Shown piece by piece: positions 54,576-64,000 of a DNA stretch of 64,000 bases. The position numbers and the translations under genes are program-made. How positions within the stretch are numbered: position 1 is the stretch's first letter; each line of letters starts with the position of its first letter. This DNA comes from Allobosea sp. UNC402CLCol (lineage in GTDB: Bacteria > Pseudomonadota > Alphaproteobacteria > Rhizobiales > Beijerinckiaceae). The notes under the pieces were generated by a model. That model ran no database searches. It saw only the letters and a program-made list of their open reading frames with translations, and was not told the origin of the DNA. The stretch spans positions 414,950-478,949 of the forward strand of contig NZ_JQJJ01000013.1 in the NCBI RefSeq assembly GCF_000745475.1, written 5' to 3'.

Positions 54576-55073
54576 TCACGCGAGATCGAGCCGCATCGCG
54601 ATCGCGGTGGCGCGCGAGCCGTCGGGCTTGGGGTAGTAGCCCTTGCGGCGGCCGACCTCGCGGAAGCCGAAATGGCGATAGAGCCGCTCCGCCGGCTCGT
54701 TGCCCTCCTCGACCTCGAGGAAAACCTGCGTGATGCCCTCGCTCGCCAGATGGGCGAGATGGACGGCGAGCAGGGTGCGGCCGAGCCCGTCCCGTCGCCG
54801 CGCCGGAGAAACGACGATGCTGAGGATCTCGGCCTCGTCCGCCGCCTTGCGCGACATCACGAAACCATCCGGGCTATGGCCGCCGCCGCTGAAGACGCCA
54901 TCGGCCACGACACCCGAATCGGCAATCAGCGCGGCGCATTCGGAAGGCTCCCAGCCGCGTGCGAAGCCGCCCAGATGATGCAGCGACGCGACCTGCCGCG
55001 CATGGGCGACATCGAGGCGCCCCGTCCGCGCGGGAGCCGAACCGGGATGAAGGAGCCTGCGCAACCAATCCAT
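54576..55073 (-). CDS. rimI: Ribosomal-protein S18 alanine N-acetyltransferase RimI-like
   Basis: A 165-residue GNAT acetyltransferase. The acetyl-CoA loop reads SPARRRDGLGRTLLAVHLAH (about 90-109), followed by VFLEVEEGNEPAERLYRHFGF, the RimI signature. Its place directly after tsaB is the standard tsaB-rimI pair. An in-frame GTG at 55130 overlaps the tsaB stop (GTGA) and would add 19 residues. I prefer ATG 55073 because its N-terminus resembles relatives. Confidence 0.92.
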   Translation of the reverse strand: MDWLRRLLHPGSAPARTGRLDVAHARQVASLHHLGGFARGWEPSECAALIADSGVVADGVFSGGGHSPDGFVMSRKAADEAEILSIVVSPARRRDGLGRTLLAVHLAHLASEGITQVFLEVEEGNEPAERLYRHFGFREVGRRKGYYPKPDGSRATAIAMRLDLA

Positions 55074-55126
55074 GCCGCTTGTTCGCACAGCCTGCCCCAA
55101 GGTCAACCCCGATCTGGCGAATGGCC

Positions 55127-55810
55127 TCACCGGCGCGGCAGCCGCGCCTTGTCCTGCGGGGTCGTTTCCGGCGCCTTGAGATAAAGCGGGCGCGGCGGAG
55201 CCGTCTCGGGATCGGCGATCAGGCCGAGCCGCGCCACCCAGGCGATATCGGGCGCCCTGGCGCTGTCGACCACGACGGCGTCGAGGCCGATCGCCCAGGC
55301 CTCGTTCGCCACCGCCAGCGCCGAGGAACCGACCAGGCTGACCGGGCCGGCGCCGATGGCGCGCGCCGCATCGCGATAGCTGACCTGCCGCAGCGAGACC
55401 AGCGGCTTGCCTTCCGCGCTCAGCGCCTGAAACCAGACCTGCCCGTGCCTGGCATCGAGCGCGGCGGCGATGACGCGGCCAGGCTCGCGGCCGATCAATG
55501 GCGCGGCGCAGGCCGCGACGGTGGTGACGCCCACTGACGGGATGCCGGCCGCGAAGGCGATGGCACGCGCGGCGCTGACGCCGACCCTCAGGCCGGTATA
55601 GCTGCCAGGGCCAACGGTGACGGCGACACGGTCGAGCGAGGAGAAGCCCCCCTCCACCGCGTTCATCACCCGCTCGACCAGCGGCATCAGCGCCTCGGCA
55701 TGGCCACGATCCATGGCGAGCTGCTCGCTGGCCAGCGGCTGCGCCTCACCGGCGTCGAGCACGCAAGCCGAGCAGGCGCCGAGCGCCGTGTCGATCGCGA
55801 GGATGCGCAT
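55127..55810 (-). CDS. tsaB: tRNA threonylcarbamoyladenosine synthesis protein TsaB
   Basis: Non-catalytic partner of TsaD in t6A37 synthesis. The 227-residue protein has the ASKHA-type start MRILAIDTALGACSACVL and the signature VAVTVGPGSYTGLRVGVSAA (about 63-82). As usual it lacks the metal-binding histidines of TsaD. tsaD is not in the window. It sits between nfu and rimI on the same strand. Confidence 0.95.
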   Translation of the reverse strand: MRILAIDTALGACSACVLDAGEAQPLASEQLAMDRGHAEALMPLVERVMNAVEGGFSSLDRVAVTVGPGSYTGLRVGVSAARAIAFAAGIPSVGVTTVAACAAPLIGREPGRVIAAALDARHGQVWFQALSAEGKPLVSLRQVSYRDAARAIGAGPVSLVGSSALAVANEAWAIGLDAVVVDSARAPDIAWVARLGLIADPETAPPRPLYLKAPETTPQDKARLPRR

Positions 55811-55891
55811 CAGGGCCTCGATCCGGGGAGGCGATCCCGCGCTTCTTCGTTCACGACCAGGCTTCGCACGACCACGCGTTGCGCTCCGATA

Positions 55892-56452
55892 TCAAACCGC
55901 CTCGACCCCGCGCACTTCCGGCAGGAAGTGGTGCAGCAGGTTCTGGATGCCGTGCTTCAGCGTCGCGGTCGATGAGGGGCAGCCCGAGCAGGCGCCCTTC
56001 ATGACGAGATAGACCGTGCCGTCGCGATAGCCGCGGAAGGTAATGTCGCCGCCGTCGCCGGCCACCGCCGGGCGGATGCGCGTCTCGAGCAGGTCCTTGA
56101 TCGTCTCGACCGTCTGCGCGTCTTCTTCGGCGAAAAACTCGCCCTCCTCGATCACATCGGCGGCCGAGCCCTCCGACAGCACCGGGGCGCCCGACATGAA
56201 ATGCTCCATGATGGCGCCGAGAATCGCGGGCTTCAGATGCGGCCACTCGCCGTCCGACTTGGTGACGGTGATGAAATCGGAGCCGAGGAACACGCCCGAC
56301 ACGCCGGACACGCCGAACAGGCGCTGCGCCAGCGGCGAGCGCTCGGCCTCGGCCGGTTCGCGCATATCGAGCGTGCCGGCGCCCATGACGATGCGGCCGG
56401 GCAGGAATTTAAGGGTCGCCGGATTCGGCGTCGCTTCGGTCTGGATGAACAT
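55892..56452 (-). CDS. NifU-family iron-sulphur scaffold protein (Nfu)
   Basis: A 186-residue carrier of [4Fe-4S] clusters. The N-terminal Nfu domain starts MFIQTEATPNPATLKFLPG, and the C-terminal NifU domain holds the cluster CxxC in MKGACSGCPSSTATLKHG (about 150-167). It probably supplies clusters to client enzymes, and MiaB in this window would be a candidate client. It reads as a single gene between usp and tsaB, with gaps of about 100 and 80 bases. Confidence 0.93.
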   Translation of the reverse strand: MFIQTEATPNPATLKFLPGRIVMGAGTLDMREPAEAERSPLAQRLFGVSGVSGVFLGSDFITVTKSDGEWPHLKPAILGAIMEHFMSGAPVLSEGSAADVIEEGEFFAEEDAQTVETIKDLLETRIRPAVAGDGGDITFRGYRDGTVYLVMKGACSGCPSSTATLKHGIQNLLHHFLPEVRGVEAV

Positions 56453-56553
56453 GGATACCTCCGGTACCGGCGATTCAAGGTCGCCGTTCCTGGCTCCGAT
56501 ATAGGCCGATGGATGGAATCATTCCAGCCGGGTCGGTCAATGCCGACGTCGGT

Positions 56554-57048
56554 TCACGCCAACGCGTCGATCTCCTCGTCCTCCAGATGGCCGGGGACGA
56601 TGGCGACGGGGATCGGGAAGCTCGCGGAGGACTTGCCGGCGAGCGCGCTGACGAGCGGTCCGGGCCCCTCGCGGCCGGTGCCGGCAGCCAGCACGAGAAG
56701 GGAAATGTCCTCATCCTCCTCGATCAGCTTGACGAGCTCATCGGCCTTGTCGCCGGTGCGTACGACCTTCTCGGGCTCCAGGCCGGCGAGCGCGCGCACG
56801 GCCGCGGCGGCCGTATCGAGACGCTTCTCGGCTTCCGCCTCGGCCTCCGCCTGCATCGCCTCGCCGACGCCCAGCCAGGTCTCGTGCTCGGGCGGCGTGG
56901 CGACGCCGAGCAGGACGATGGACGCGCCGACGCGGGCGCAGCGGCGCGCCGCGAAACGCAGCGCCTTGGCGCATTCCTCGGTGTCGTCGACCACGGCGAG
57001 GAATTTCGGGCGATGGCCCGTCTCGTAGGACCGGCGTCTCTTGACCAT
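56554..57048 (-). CDS. Universal stress protein (UspA family)
   Basis: A 164-residue single Usp domain. The N-terminal strand KFLAVVDDTEECAKALRFAA (about 15-34) and the late GTGREGPGPLVSALAGKSSA stretch, in place of the classical G-2x-G-9x-G(S/T), suggest a variant ATP-binding loop. The basic start MVKRRRSYETGHRP is unusual. Function beyond stress endurance is unknown. No EcfG promoter was found before it. Confidence 0.85.
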   Translation of the reverse strand: MVKRRRSYETGHRPKFLAVVDDTEECAKALRFAARRCARVGASIVLLGVATPPEHETWLGVGEAMQAEAEAEAEKRLDTAAAAVRALAGLEPEKVVRTGDKADELVKLIEEDEDISLLVLAAGTGREGPGPLVSALAGKSSASFPIPVAIVPGHLEDEEIDALA

Positions 57049-57144
57049 GGATATCCCTGTCGCCGCCTCAGGAGGCGGCATGGTGGCCCGCGCCGGCAGC
57101 CCGGCGCAAGCCCCTCGCCCGGAACCGGGCTTTCCAGATGGCGC

Positions 57145-58191
57145 TCAGCTCCGGACGAAGCCGATGATGTCCTTGACCTCGCGCAGGATCGGCGCCGCGA
57201 TGGCGTCGGCCCGCTTCGCGCCCTCACCGAGGATGGTGTCGATATGCCTGGGATCCGCGAGCAGGCGGCGCATCTCGCCGGCGATCGGGCTGAGCTTCTC
57301 GACCGCGAGGTCGACCAGCGCTGCCTTGAAGCCGGAGAACTGGCTGCCGCCGAACTCCCTCAGCACCTCGCCCTTCGCCACGCCCGAGAGGCCGGCATAG
57401 ATGCCGACGAGGTTCTCGGCTTCCGCGCGACCCTCCAGCCCCTTCTCCTCGGAGGGAAGCGGCTCGGGGTCAGTCTTCGCCTTGCGGATCTTCTGGGCGA
57501 TGGCGTCGGCATCATCCGTCAGATTGATGCGCGAATAGTCGGAAGCGTCCGATTTCGACATCTTCTTGGTGCCGTCGCGCAGGCTCATCACCCGCTGGGC
57601 GGGGCCCATGATCATCGGCTCGGGCAGCGGGAAGAAGCCGAGATCGCCGGTAGCGAGGCCGAGTTCCGCGATCTGCGGGGCGAAGTCGTTGTTGAACTTC
57701 TGGGCAATGTCGCGGGTGAGCTCCAGATGCTGCTTCTGGTCCTCGCCGACGGGCACATGCGTCGCCTTGTAGAGCAGGATGTCGGCCGCCATCAGGCTCG
57801 GATAAGCGTAGAGGCCCAGCGAGGCGTTCTCGCGGTCCTTGCCCGCCTTCTCCTTGAACTGGGTCATGCGGTTCATCCAGCCCAGCCGCGCGATGCAGTT
57901 GCAGATCCAGGCGAGCTCGGCATGGCCCGAGACCTGGCTCTGGTTGAAGATGACGCTCTTCTGCGGATCGACGCCGGCTGCGATATAGGCGGCCGTGACC
58001 TCGCGGATGGCGCGCTTCAGGTCGGCGGGGTCCTGCCACATCGTGATCGCGTGCATGTCGACGACGCAATAGATGCACTCATGCGTCTCCTGCATCGCCA
58101 CCCAGTTGGTCAGCGCGCCGAGATAATTGCCGAGATGCAGCGTCGAGGTCGGCTGCATGCCTGAGAATACGCGCTGGTGAAAACCCGACAT
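57145..58191 (-). CDS. trpS: Tryptophanyl-tRNA synthetase
   Basis: Class I synthetase charging tRNA-Trp. The 348-residue protein has the HIGH-like signature [13 protein letters not shown] (about 15-27), [17 protein letters not shown] and the KMSKS loop in [12 protein letters not shown] (about 205-216). ATG 58191 ([15 protein letters not shown]) matches relatives. It lies 46 bases after murJ and 96 bases before usp on the same strand. Confidence 0.96.
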   Translation of the reverse strand: MSGFHQRVFSGMQPTSTLHLGNYLGALTNWVAMQETHECIYCVVDMHAITMWQDPADLKRAIREVTAAYIAAGVDPQKSVIFNQSQVSGHAELAWICNCIARLGWMNRMTQFKEKAGKDRENASLGLYAYPSLMAADILLYKATHVPVGEDQKQHLELTRDIAQKFNNDFAPQIAELGLATGDLGFFPLPEPMIMGPAQRVMSLRDGTKKMSKSDASDYSRINLTDDADAIAQKIRKAKTDPEPLPSEEKGLEGRAEAENLVGIYAGLSGVAKGEVLREFGGSQFSGFKAALVDLAVEKLSPIAGEMRRLLADPRHIDTILGEGAKRADAIAAPILREVKDIIGFVRS

Positions 58192-58237
58192 GGGGCACTC
58201 CGTCGTCACGATGGAGGGAGGAAGCGGCGCTTCTGGC

Positions 58238-59812
58238 TCAAGCCCGCCGCTTGCGCAAGGGGAGAGCGCCGAAGGCACCCAACAGCCCGCCGACGGTGCC
58301 ATAGACGACGACCCCGCCGAGGCAGAGCAGCACCAGCGCCCCGGCGCGGTACAGGATGGGCTGGTCGAGGGCGAGCGGCGCCGCCAGGGCCTTCAGCAGC
58401 AGCGGCAGGGCTCCCAGCATGATCGCGCTCGCGGCGAGGCTGGCGGCGATGGGCCGCAGATTGCTCGCGCTCGGCCGCCAGATGCCGTCCCGGATCAGCG
58501 TGGCGCCCAGCATCACGGCCTGCACGGCGAAGGCGAGCGTCGCGGCGAAAGCCGCCATCCGGGCCGCGTTGTCGCCATCGGCCAGCCCGAGGCCGACGAG
58601 CGCCGCCACCAGCACCGCAAGGCAGCCCGACAGCAGCGGCAGACGCGGCCGACGACGGGCGAAATAGACCTGGCCGAAGACCTTCGCCGCGATGGCGAAG
58701 GGCAGGCCGTAGCCGAAGGCAGCGAGCGCGCCGGCCGTCCGCGCGCGGTCGGCAGCCTCGAAGCGGCCATGCTCGAACAGCACCGAGACGATCGGATCGG
58801 CCAGCGCGACCAGCGCGGCACCGGCCGGCAGCGCCAGCGCCAGGCCCAGCGCCAGGGACTGTCCCAGCATCGCATCCGGCCCGTCCCGCCCGGCGGCATC
58901 CGCCATATCGGAGAGGACGACCGTCCCCATCGCCACGCCGACGAAGCCGAGCGGCAACTGGAAGACGCGATCGGCATAGTAGAGCGCCGCGACGGCGCCG
59001 GGCGCGATCGAGGCGATCTGGGTCGCGACCAGCAGCACGAGCTGCGCCGCCGAGGCCGCAAGCAGGGTCGCGCCGCCAGTACGCAGGAGGCGCGTCATAT
59101 CCGAGGACCAGCGCAGCGCCGGGCGCGGCAGGCCAAGCCCGCGCGACGCGAGCAGGATCATGGCCAGATGCGCCAGACCGGTGAGGCTGACGCCGATGGC
59201 GAGCCACTGCGCCGCGCGCTCCGGCGCCGTGCCGTAGACATGCAGCACCAGCAGCAACCCAAGCAGGATCGCGTTCATCAGCGCCGGTGCCAGTGCCGCG
59301 ACGGCGAAACGCTTTTCGGCGTTGAGCAGCGCCGCCAGCAGCGCCGCCAACGTGGTCAGCAGCAGAAAGGGCAGCATCAGCCGGGTGTAATAGGCGGCAA
59401 AGGCCAGCGTCGCCGGCTCCTCGGCGAAGCCCCCGGCGAGACCGAGCACCAGCCAGGGCGCGAAGAGTTCTCCCACCGCGACCAGAACCAGGAGCAGGAA
59501 GGCGAGATTGCCGGTGGCCTCGGCCGCGAAGCGGCGCGCCTCCTGCGGGCCGCGCTCGCGCGCGATACCGAGATAAAGCGGCACGAAGGGTGCGTTGAGC
59601 CCACCTTCTCCGAGCACGCGGCGGACCAGATTGGGCAGGCGCAGCGCCGCCAGATAGGCATCCGCCACCGGTCCGCCGCCGAGCAGGCGCGCGATCAGCA
59701 CGTCGCGGGCGAAGCCGAGCAGTCGCGATGCGACGGTCGCCGCGCCGACGACGGCGGAATCGCGGGCGAGGCGGGAGGGCGGTTTCGACGCCGGCGCCCC
59801 CGGATCGGCCAT
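58238..59812 (-). CDS. murJ: Lipid II flippase MurJ
   Basis: Moves lipid II across the inner membrane for peptidoglycan synthesis. The 524-residue polytopic protein has about fourteen membrane segments, the start [23 protein letters not shown], the conserved AFVPLY-type [14 protein letters not shown] and [20 protein letters not shown]. Essential arginines in the central cavity correspond to R-rich parts near 30-65. It overlaps the hslU stop by one base (TGATG), which is unusual coupling to a protease gene. Confidence 0.94.
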   Translation of the reverse strand: MADPGAPASKPPSRLARDSAVVGAATVASRLLGFARDVLIARLLGGGPVADAYLAALRLPNLVRRVLGEGGLNAPFVPLYLGIARERGPQEARRFAAEATGNLAFLLLVLVAVGELFAPWLVLGLAGGFAEEPATLAFAAYYTRLMLPFLLLTTLAALLAALLNAEKRFAVAALAPALMNAILLGLLLVLHVYGTAPERAAQWLAIGVSLTGLAHLAMILLASRGLGLPRPALRWSSDMTRLLRTGGATLLAASAAQLVLLVATQIASIAPGAVAALYYADRVFQLPLGFVGVAMGTVVLSDMADAAGRDGPDAMLGQSLALGLALALPAGAALVALADPIVSVLFEHGRFEAADRARTAGALAAFGYGLPFAIAAKVFGQVYFARRRPRLPLLSGCLAVLVAALVGLGLADGDNAARMAAFAATLAFAVQAVMLGATLIRDGIWRPSASNLRPIAASLAASAIMLGALPLLLKALAAPLALDQPILYRAGALVLLCLGGVVVYGTVGGLLGAFGALPLRKRRA

Positions 59813-61122
59813 CAGAGAATGAACCGGCTCAGATCGGCATTCTTCGCGAGATCCCCAATGCGCGCCTCGACATAGGCCGCGTCGATCGTCACCGCCTCGC
59901 CCGAGCGGTCCGGGGCGGTGAAGGAGATCTCGTCGAGGATGCGCTCGATCACGGTCTGGAGCCGGCGGGCGCCGATGTTCTCGACCGTGGAATTCACATC
60001 GACGGCGATGCGGGCGATGGCGTCGATCGCATCCGGCGTGAAGTCGATCGCGACCTCCTCGGTCGCCATCAGCGCCACCGATTGCTTGATCAGGCTCGCC
60101 TCGGTCTCGGTCAGGATGCGCTTGAAGTCCTCGACGTCGAGCGGGTTGAGCTCGACGCGAATCGGCAGGCGGCCTTGCAGCTCCGGCAGCAGATCGGAGG
60201 GGCGCGAGACATGGAAGGCGCCGGAGGCGATGAAGAGGATGTGGTCGCTCTTCACCGCGCCGTGCTTGGTCGCGACAGTCGTGCCCTCGATCAGCGGCAG
60301 CAGGTCGCGCTGCACGCCCTCGCGCGAGACATCGGCGCCGCCCTTGCCCTCGCGGGCGCAGATCTTGTCGATCTCGTCGAGGAAGACGATGCCGTTGTTC
60401 TCGACCTCGCGGATCGCCGCCTGGACGATGGCCTCCTGGTCGATCAGCTTGTCGCTCTCCTCGGCCAGCAGCGGGCCATAGGCGTCCTTGACCAGCATGC
60501 GCCTTGGCTTGCCCTTCTGGCCGAAAGCCTTGCCGAACATGTCGGAGAGATTGATCGCGCCGATCGAGGCGCCGGGCATGCCTGGCAATTCGAACATCGG
60601 CGTGGCGGAACCGGCGCCCGCCGCAACCTCGACCTCGATCTCCTTGTCGTCGAGCTCGTTGTCGCGCAGCTTGCGGCGGAAGGAATCGCGCGTCGCCTGG
60701 CTGGAGGTCGCCCCGACGAGCGCGTCGAGCACGCGTTCCTCCGCCGCGACATGGGCCTTGGCCTGGACGTCCTTGCGCCGGCTCTCGCGCACCAGCGCGA
60801 TCGCGATCTCGAGCAGGTCGCGCACGATCGATTCGACGTCGCGGCCGACATAGCCGACCTCGGTGAACTTGGTCGCCTCGACCTTGAGGAAGGGCGCGTT
60901 GGCGAGCTTGGCGAGGCGGCGGGCGATCTCGGTCTTGCCGCAGCCGGTCGGCCCGATCATCAGGATGTTCTTCGGCGAGACCTCCTCGCGCAGCGGCCCT
61001 TCGAGCTGCTGGCGGCGCCAGCGGTTGCGCAGCGCAATCGCGACGGCGCGCTTGGCATCCTTCTGGCCGACGATGAAGCGGTCGAGCTCCGAGACGATCT
61101 CACGGGGGGAAAAGCTGGTCAT
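59812..61122 (-). CDS. hslU: ATP-dependent protease ATPase subunit HslU
   Basis: AAA+ unfoldase of the HslUV protease. The 436-residue protein has the start [20 protein letters not shown], Walker A in [18 protein letters not shown], the pore motif GYVGRD, Walker B in [11 protein letters not shown], and the C-terminal tail (LSRFIL) that docks into HslV. The I domain (about 110-240) is complete. It follows hslV by 52 bases. Confidence 0.97.
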   Translation of the reverse strand: MTSFSPREIVSELDRFIVGQKDAKRAVAIALRNRWRRQQLEGPLREEVSPKNILMIGPTGCGKTEIARRLAKLANAPFLKVEATKFTEVGYVGRDVESIVRDLLEIAIALVRESRRKDVQAKAHVAAEERVLDALVGATSSQATRDSFRRKLRDNELDDKEIEVEVAAGAGSATPMFELPGMPGASIGAINLSDMFGKAFGQKGKPRRMLVKDAYGPLLAEESDKLIDQEAIVQAAIREVENNGIVFLDEIDKICAREGKGGADVSREGVQRDLLPLIEGTTVATKHGAVKSDHILFIASGAFHVSRPSDLLPELQGRLPIRVELNPLDVEDFKRILTETEASLIKQSVALMATEEVAIDFTPDAIDAIARIAVDVNSTVENIGARRLQTVIERILDEISFTAPDRSGEAVTIDAAYVEARIGDLAKNADLSRFIL

Positions 61123-61174
61123 TGCGGTGTTGTATCCGGATGAATTGACCCGAGATGCGCGTTATCGGCGCATA

Positions 61175-61744
61175 TCAGGCTGCTTCGAGCGTCTCGATGA
61201 CGAGGGAATGGTTGGTGTAGACGCAGATGTCGCCGGCGATCTTCATCGCCTTGCGCACGATCGTCTCGGCATCGGGCTCGATATCGATCAGGGCGCGCGC
61301 GGCCGAAAGCGCATAATTGCCGCCGGAGCCGATCGCCATCACCGCGCCGTGCTCGCTCGCCTCGGGCTCGAGCACGTCGCCCGTGCCGGAGATCAGCAGC
61401 GAGACCTCCTTGTCGGCGACGAGCAGCATCGCCTCGAGCCGGCGCAGATAGCGGTCGGTACGCCAATCCTTGGCGAGCTCGACGCAGGCGCGCAGCAATT
61501 GCGTCGGATATTGCTCGAGCTTGCTCTCCAGCCGCTCGAACAGGGTGAAGGCATCGGCGGTGGCGCCGGCGAAGCCGGCGATCACCTGGCCCTTGGCGAG
61601 GCGGCGAACTTTCTTCGCATTGCCCTTCATGATGGTCTGGCCAAGCGAGACCTGGCCATCGCCGCCGATGACGACGCGGCCGCCCTTGCGCACCATCAGG
61701 ATGGTGGTGGCGTGCATGACGGGAGCATTGCTGGATTCGGACAT
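61175..61744 (-). CDS. hslV: ATP-dependent protease peptidase subunit HslV
   Basis: Threonine peptidase partner of HslU. The 189-residue product has the catalytic N-terminal threonine after a propeptide: [12 protein letters not shown], so T13 if ATG 61744 is used and T4 if the in-frame ATG at 61717 is used. [20 protein letters not shown] and [16 protein letters not shown] follow. It is the first gene of the long leftward block. No convincing heat-shock promoter could be read upstream. Confidence 0.96.
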   Translation of the reverse strand: MSESSNAPVMHATTILMVRKGGRVVIGGDGQVSLGQTIMKGNAKKVRRLAKGQVIAGFAGATADAFTLFERLESKLEQYPTQLLRACVELAKDWRTDRYLRRLEAMLLVADKEVSLLISGTGDVLEPEASEHGAVMAIGSGGNYALSAARALIDIEPDAETIVRKAMKIAGDICVYTNHSLVIETLEAA

Positions 61745-62117
61745 GAGGAACTGTGACCGGAGATGGGGCTGCGGAAGACGCAACATGTTCAGGCAGAGCC
61801 ACACTATCAAGAGGGGGCGCTTTTCGGCAGGGCGCAGAGCCCGTGCGCCAACGAGGTCAGGCGGCGAGCGTCGAGACTGAAGGGTCCGCGATTCCCCGAA
61901 GGTCGCGGCCTGTCGAATAGTTCAAGTGTAAACCTGCCGATCTCTGTACGAATTTCCTATTCCCAGCAGGATGACTCTTCGGCATCCAGGGATAATCGCG
62001 TCAGTATTCTAGGTCAGCAGTGCATCTATCTCTTAATCAGTTTTTTATCGTTGGCGACGGATGGTCGGCTTGTTGAAGCGGTTTCCTCGTTCGGGAAGCT
62101 GCCCCGGGGCCATCATC
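61745..62117. other. Intergenic region between hslV and the chemoreceptor gene
   Basis: A 373-base divergent gap, AT-richer near 61950-62050 than its surroundings. I see no convincing ORF, RNA gene or repeat. Both flanking genes must start transcription here. Confidence 0.5.
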
Positions 62118-64000
62118 ATGAAATCAATCCGCCTGAAAATTCTCGCCATGCTCGCTATCGTTGTGGGCGGGGCCGTTATTTCCGCGATCATCAGTCTCTA
62201 CGGTCTGCACAAGGCGGATGACCTCAATACGCGTGCCGAAATCCAGGGCAATGTCGCGCTGCTGACGCAGCGGATCAACGGCGTCGTCACCGCCGTGGTG
62301 ATGGAGTCGCGCGGCATCTACATGTCGAAGACCCCGCAGGAGGCCGATACCTACGCCAAGGGGATCGACGACCGCATCCCGACGCTGCGCAAATTCGTCG
62401 CCGATCTGGAGAAGATCGCTCCTGTCGAAGAGCGGGCCACGGTCGCGCAGATCGCCAAATCCGTCGAGGAGTTCATCGCCTTCCGCACCGAAACCGCCCG
62501 GCTCGGACGCCAGGTTTCGGCGGAGGCCGCCAATGCCCAGGGCAACAACGAAGCCAATCGCGCCAATCGCAAGGCCTTGAACGATCTGCTGATCAGCTTC
62601 AGCCAGCGCGTCGAACAGGCCGGCATCGTCGTCGGCGACGAGGCGACGGCCTTCACCCGCCAGATCCAATGGCTCTTGCCGCTGATGCTGCTGGCGACGC
62701 TGGTGGTCTCCATCGGCTTCGCGCTGGTCTTCGCCCAGCGCTCGATCACTCGCCCGATCCTCGACCTCAGCAAGGTTATGGAGACGCTCACCGCCGGCGA
62801 TACCAGCGTCGACGTCCCTCACACCGGCCGTCCCGACGAGATCGGCGCCATGGCCCGCGCAGTGTCCGTGCTGCGCCAGAGCACCGAGCAGGTCGCGCTG
62901 CTGCAGGAGCAGGAGCGTGCCGCCGCCGCCGCGCGGCTGGCGCGGGCGCAGTCGATGGAGGCGGTGGTGTCGGATGTCGGCGAGGTGGTCGCGGCGGCGG
63001 CGGCCGGCGATTTCTCGGCCCGCCTCCAGATCGACGATGCCGACGAGCAGATGCAGCGGCTGGTCGCCGGCATCAACGAGATCAACAGCGTGGTCGACGG
63101 AGCGACGACGGAGTTCGCCGGGGTTCTGCAGGCTGTGGCCGGCGGCGACCTGACGCGTCAGGTCGAGGGCGGCTATCGCGGCCGCTTCGCCGATCTCCAG
63201 GGCGCGATCAACGAGACGGTCGAGCGCCTCTCGGCCACGGTCGCGACGATCCAGACGACCTCGGCCGATGTCGGGCTCGCCGCCCGCGAGATCAACATGG
63301 GCGCCGACGATCTCTCCAAGCGCACCGAGGAACAGGCCTCCTCGCTGGAAGAGACCGCCGCGACCACCGAGGAGCTCGCCGCGTCCGTCAAGGCCTCGGC
63401 CCAGGCCTCGAAGGATGCCGCCCGCATCGCCGACGAGGCGATGCAGGCCGCCCAGTCCGGCGGCGCCATCGCCGGCCAGGCGGTCGAGGCCATGGCCCGC
63501 ATCGAGAGCGCCTCGCAGAAGATCTCCGACATCATCCGCGTCATCGACGACATCGCCTTCCAGACCAATCTGCTCGCGCTCAACGCCGCGGTCGAGGCGG
63601 CCCGCGCCGGCGAGGCCGGCAAGGGCTTCGCCGTCGTCGCCTCCGAAGTGCGCACCCTGGCGCAGCGCTCGGGCGAGGCGGCCAAGGACATCTCCGGGCT
63701 GATCTCCTCCTCCAATGACGAGGTCGGCGCCGGGGTGAAGCTGGTGCGCCAGGCCGGCGACCAGCTGGCCCGCATCCTCGAAGCCTCGCGCAAGGTCGCC
63801 GCCACCATCGCCGACATCTCGGCGGCGGCGGGCGAGCAGGCCAACGGCATCGACGAGATGAGCCAGGCGGTGGCGCATCTCGACGAGATGACACAGGCCA
63901 ATGCGGCGCTGGCCGAGCAGAGCGCGGCCTCGGCCGGCTCGCTCTCGGGCCGGATCGGCCAGCTCAACGACCTCGTCGCGACCTTCCGCACCGGCCGCGA
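62118..64000 (+). CDS. Methyl-accepting chemotaxis protein (3' end outside window)
   Basis: A transmembrane chemoreceptor, at least 627 codons, open at the right edge. Order: membrane span (about 7-28), helical periplasmic sensor (about 30-188), second span (about 189-212), a HAMP domain beginning [18 protein letters not shown], a second HAMP-like stretch (about 290-385), and the signalling domain with the hairpin tip [20 protein letters not shown] (about 479-498) that contacts CheA/CheW. ATG 62118 opens [16 protein letters not shown]; no strong ribosome site is seen. No che genes are in the window, so it is an orphan receptor here. Confidence 0.95.
   Translation, partial: MKSIRLKILAMLAIVVGGAVISAIISLYGLHKADDLNTRAEIQGNVALLTQRINGVVTAVVMESRGIYMSKTPQEADTYAKGIDDRIPTLRKFVADLEKIAPVEERATVAQIAKSVEEFIAFRTETARLGRQVSAEAANAQGNNEANRANRKALNDLLISFSQRVEQAGIVVGDEATAFTRQIQWLLPLMLLATLVVSIGFALVFAQRSITRPILDLSKVMETLTAGDTSVDVPHTGRPDEIGAMARAVSVLRQSTEQVALLQEQERAAAAARLARAQSMEAVVSDVGEVVAAAAAGDFSARLQIDDADEQMQRLVAGINEINSVVDGATTEFAGVLQAVAGGDLTRQVEGGYRGRFADLQGAINETVERLSATVATIQTTSADVGLAAREINMGADDLSKRTEEQASSLEETAATTEELAASVKASAQASKDAARIADEAMQAAQSGGAIAGQAVEAMARIESASQKISDIIRVIDDIAFQTNLLALNAAVEAARAGEAGKGFAVVASEVRTLAQRSGEAAKDISGLISSSNDEVGAGVKLVRQAGDQLARILEASRKVAATIADISAAAGEQANGIDEMSQAVAHLDEMTQANAALAEQSAASAGSLSGRIGQLNDLVATFRTGR

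Noticed and set aside
57122..57146. GGAAC followed after 16 bases by CGCT on the plus strand
   Set aside because: The -10 is wrong and no plus-strand gene lies downstream.
56509..59875. Two plus-strand frames of about 550 codons
   Set aside because: Antisense to usp/trpS and murJ; no motifs and typical shadow composition.
61745..61880. Heat-shock (RpoH) promoter before hslV
   Set aside because: CTTG near 61815 lacks a convincing -10 partner at RpoH spacing.
1..64000. CRISPR array, restriction, toxin-antitoxin or phage defence system
   Set aside because: No regularly spaced direct repeats and no protein with matching signatures were found on either strand.

Overview
The window is a gene-dense, GC-rich chromosomal segment of an alphaproteobacterium. 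The general stress response cassette phyR-nepR-ecfG, gcrA with clustered GANTC sites, a 5-aminolevulinate synthase (hemA), an AapJQM amino-acid importer, a PmtA-like lipid methyltransferase and the block trmB-metK-XRE-lnt-corC-ybeY-phoH-miaB all point to Hyphomicrobiales (Rhizobiales). A Bosea-like genus is my best guess, but only an inference.

Layout. Positions 1-8.5 kb hold the general stress response (GSR) locus: phyR facing nepR-ecfG, an HWE-type sensor kinase, a transglutaminase-like protein, two small membrane proteins, a Crp/Fnr regulator, pmtA and a diguanylate cyclase. Reading the gaps between genes I found six sites resembling EcfG promoters (GGAAC-N16/17-YGTT) here and none elsewhere. 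One sits about 50 bp before an intrinsic terminator with no ORF between, which looks like a stress-induced small RNA gene. Positions 8.6-17.2 kb hold glutaminase, tRNA-Gly(CCC), a bacterial dCTP-deaminase-like protein, apaG-argE, argD-argF-hslO and gcrA. The argD leader contains a consensus promoter and a short arginine-rich ORF. Positions 17.3-22.6 kb hold aapJ, aapQ and aapM, interrupted by a lower-GC ydcF-like gene, then guaC.

Positions 22.7-31.9 kb are an exopolysaccharide locus: three glycosyltransferases, a DUF6492 protein, a Wzz/kinase-like fusion with a degenerate P-loop, a GH10 glycosidase and a Wzx-type flippase. Positions 32.2-36.2 kb hold an SDR, an M20 amidase, hemA and a DUF3592 protein. 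Positions 36.2-43.8 kb are the translation/transcription operon rimP-nusA-ylxR-infB-rbfA-truB, read leftwards, with a terminator in its leader.

Positions 43.9-61.7 kb are a DUF2336 gene followed by seventeen leftward housekeeping genes: hslV, hslU, murJ, trpS, usp, nfu, tsaB, rimI, plsC, miaB, phoH, ybeY, corC, lnt, XRE, metK, trmB. A chemoreceptor gene runs off the right end. A family of palindromic intergenic repeats (GTCAT...ATGAC, five full and two partial copies) is scattered through the window. No insertion sequence, prophage or CRISPR array was seen.
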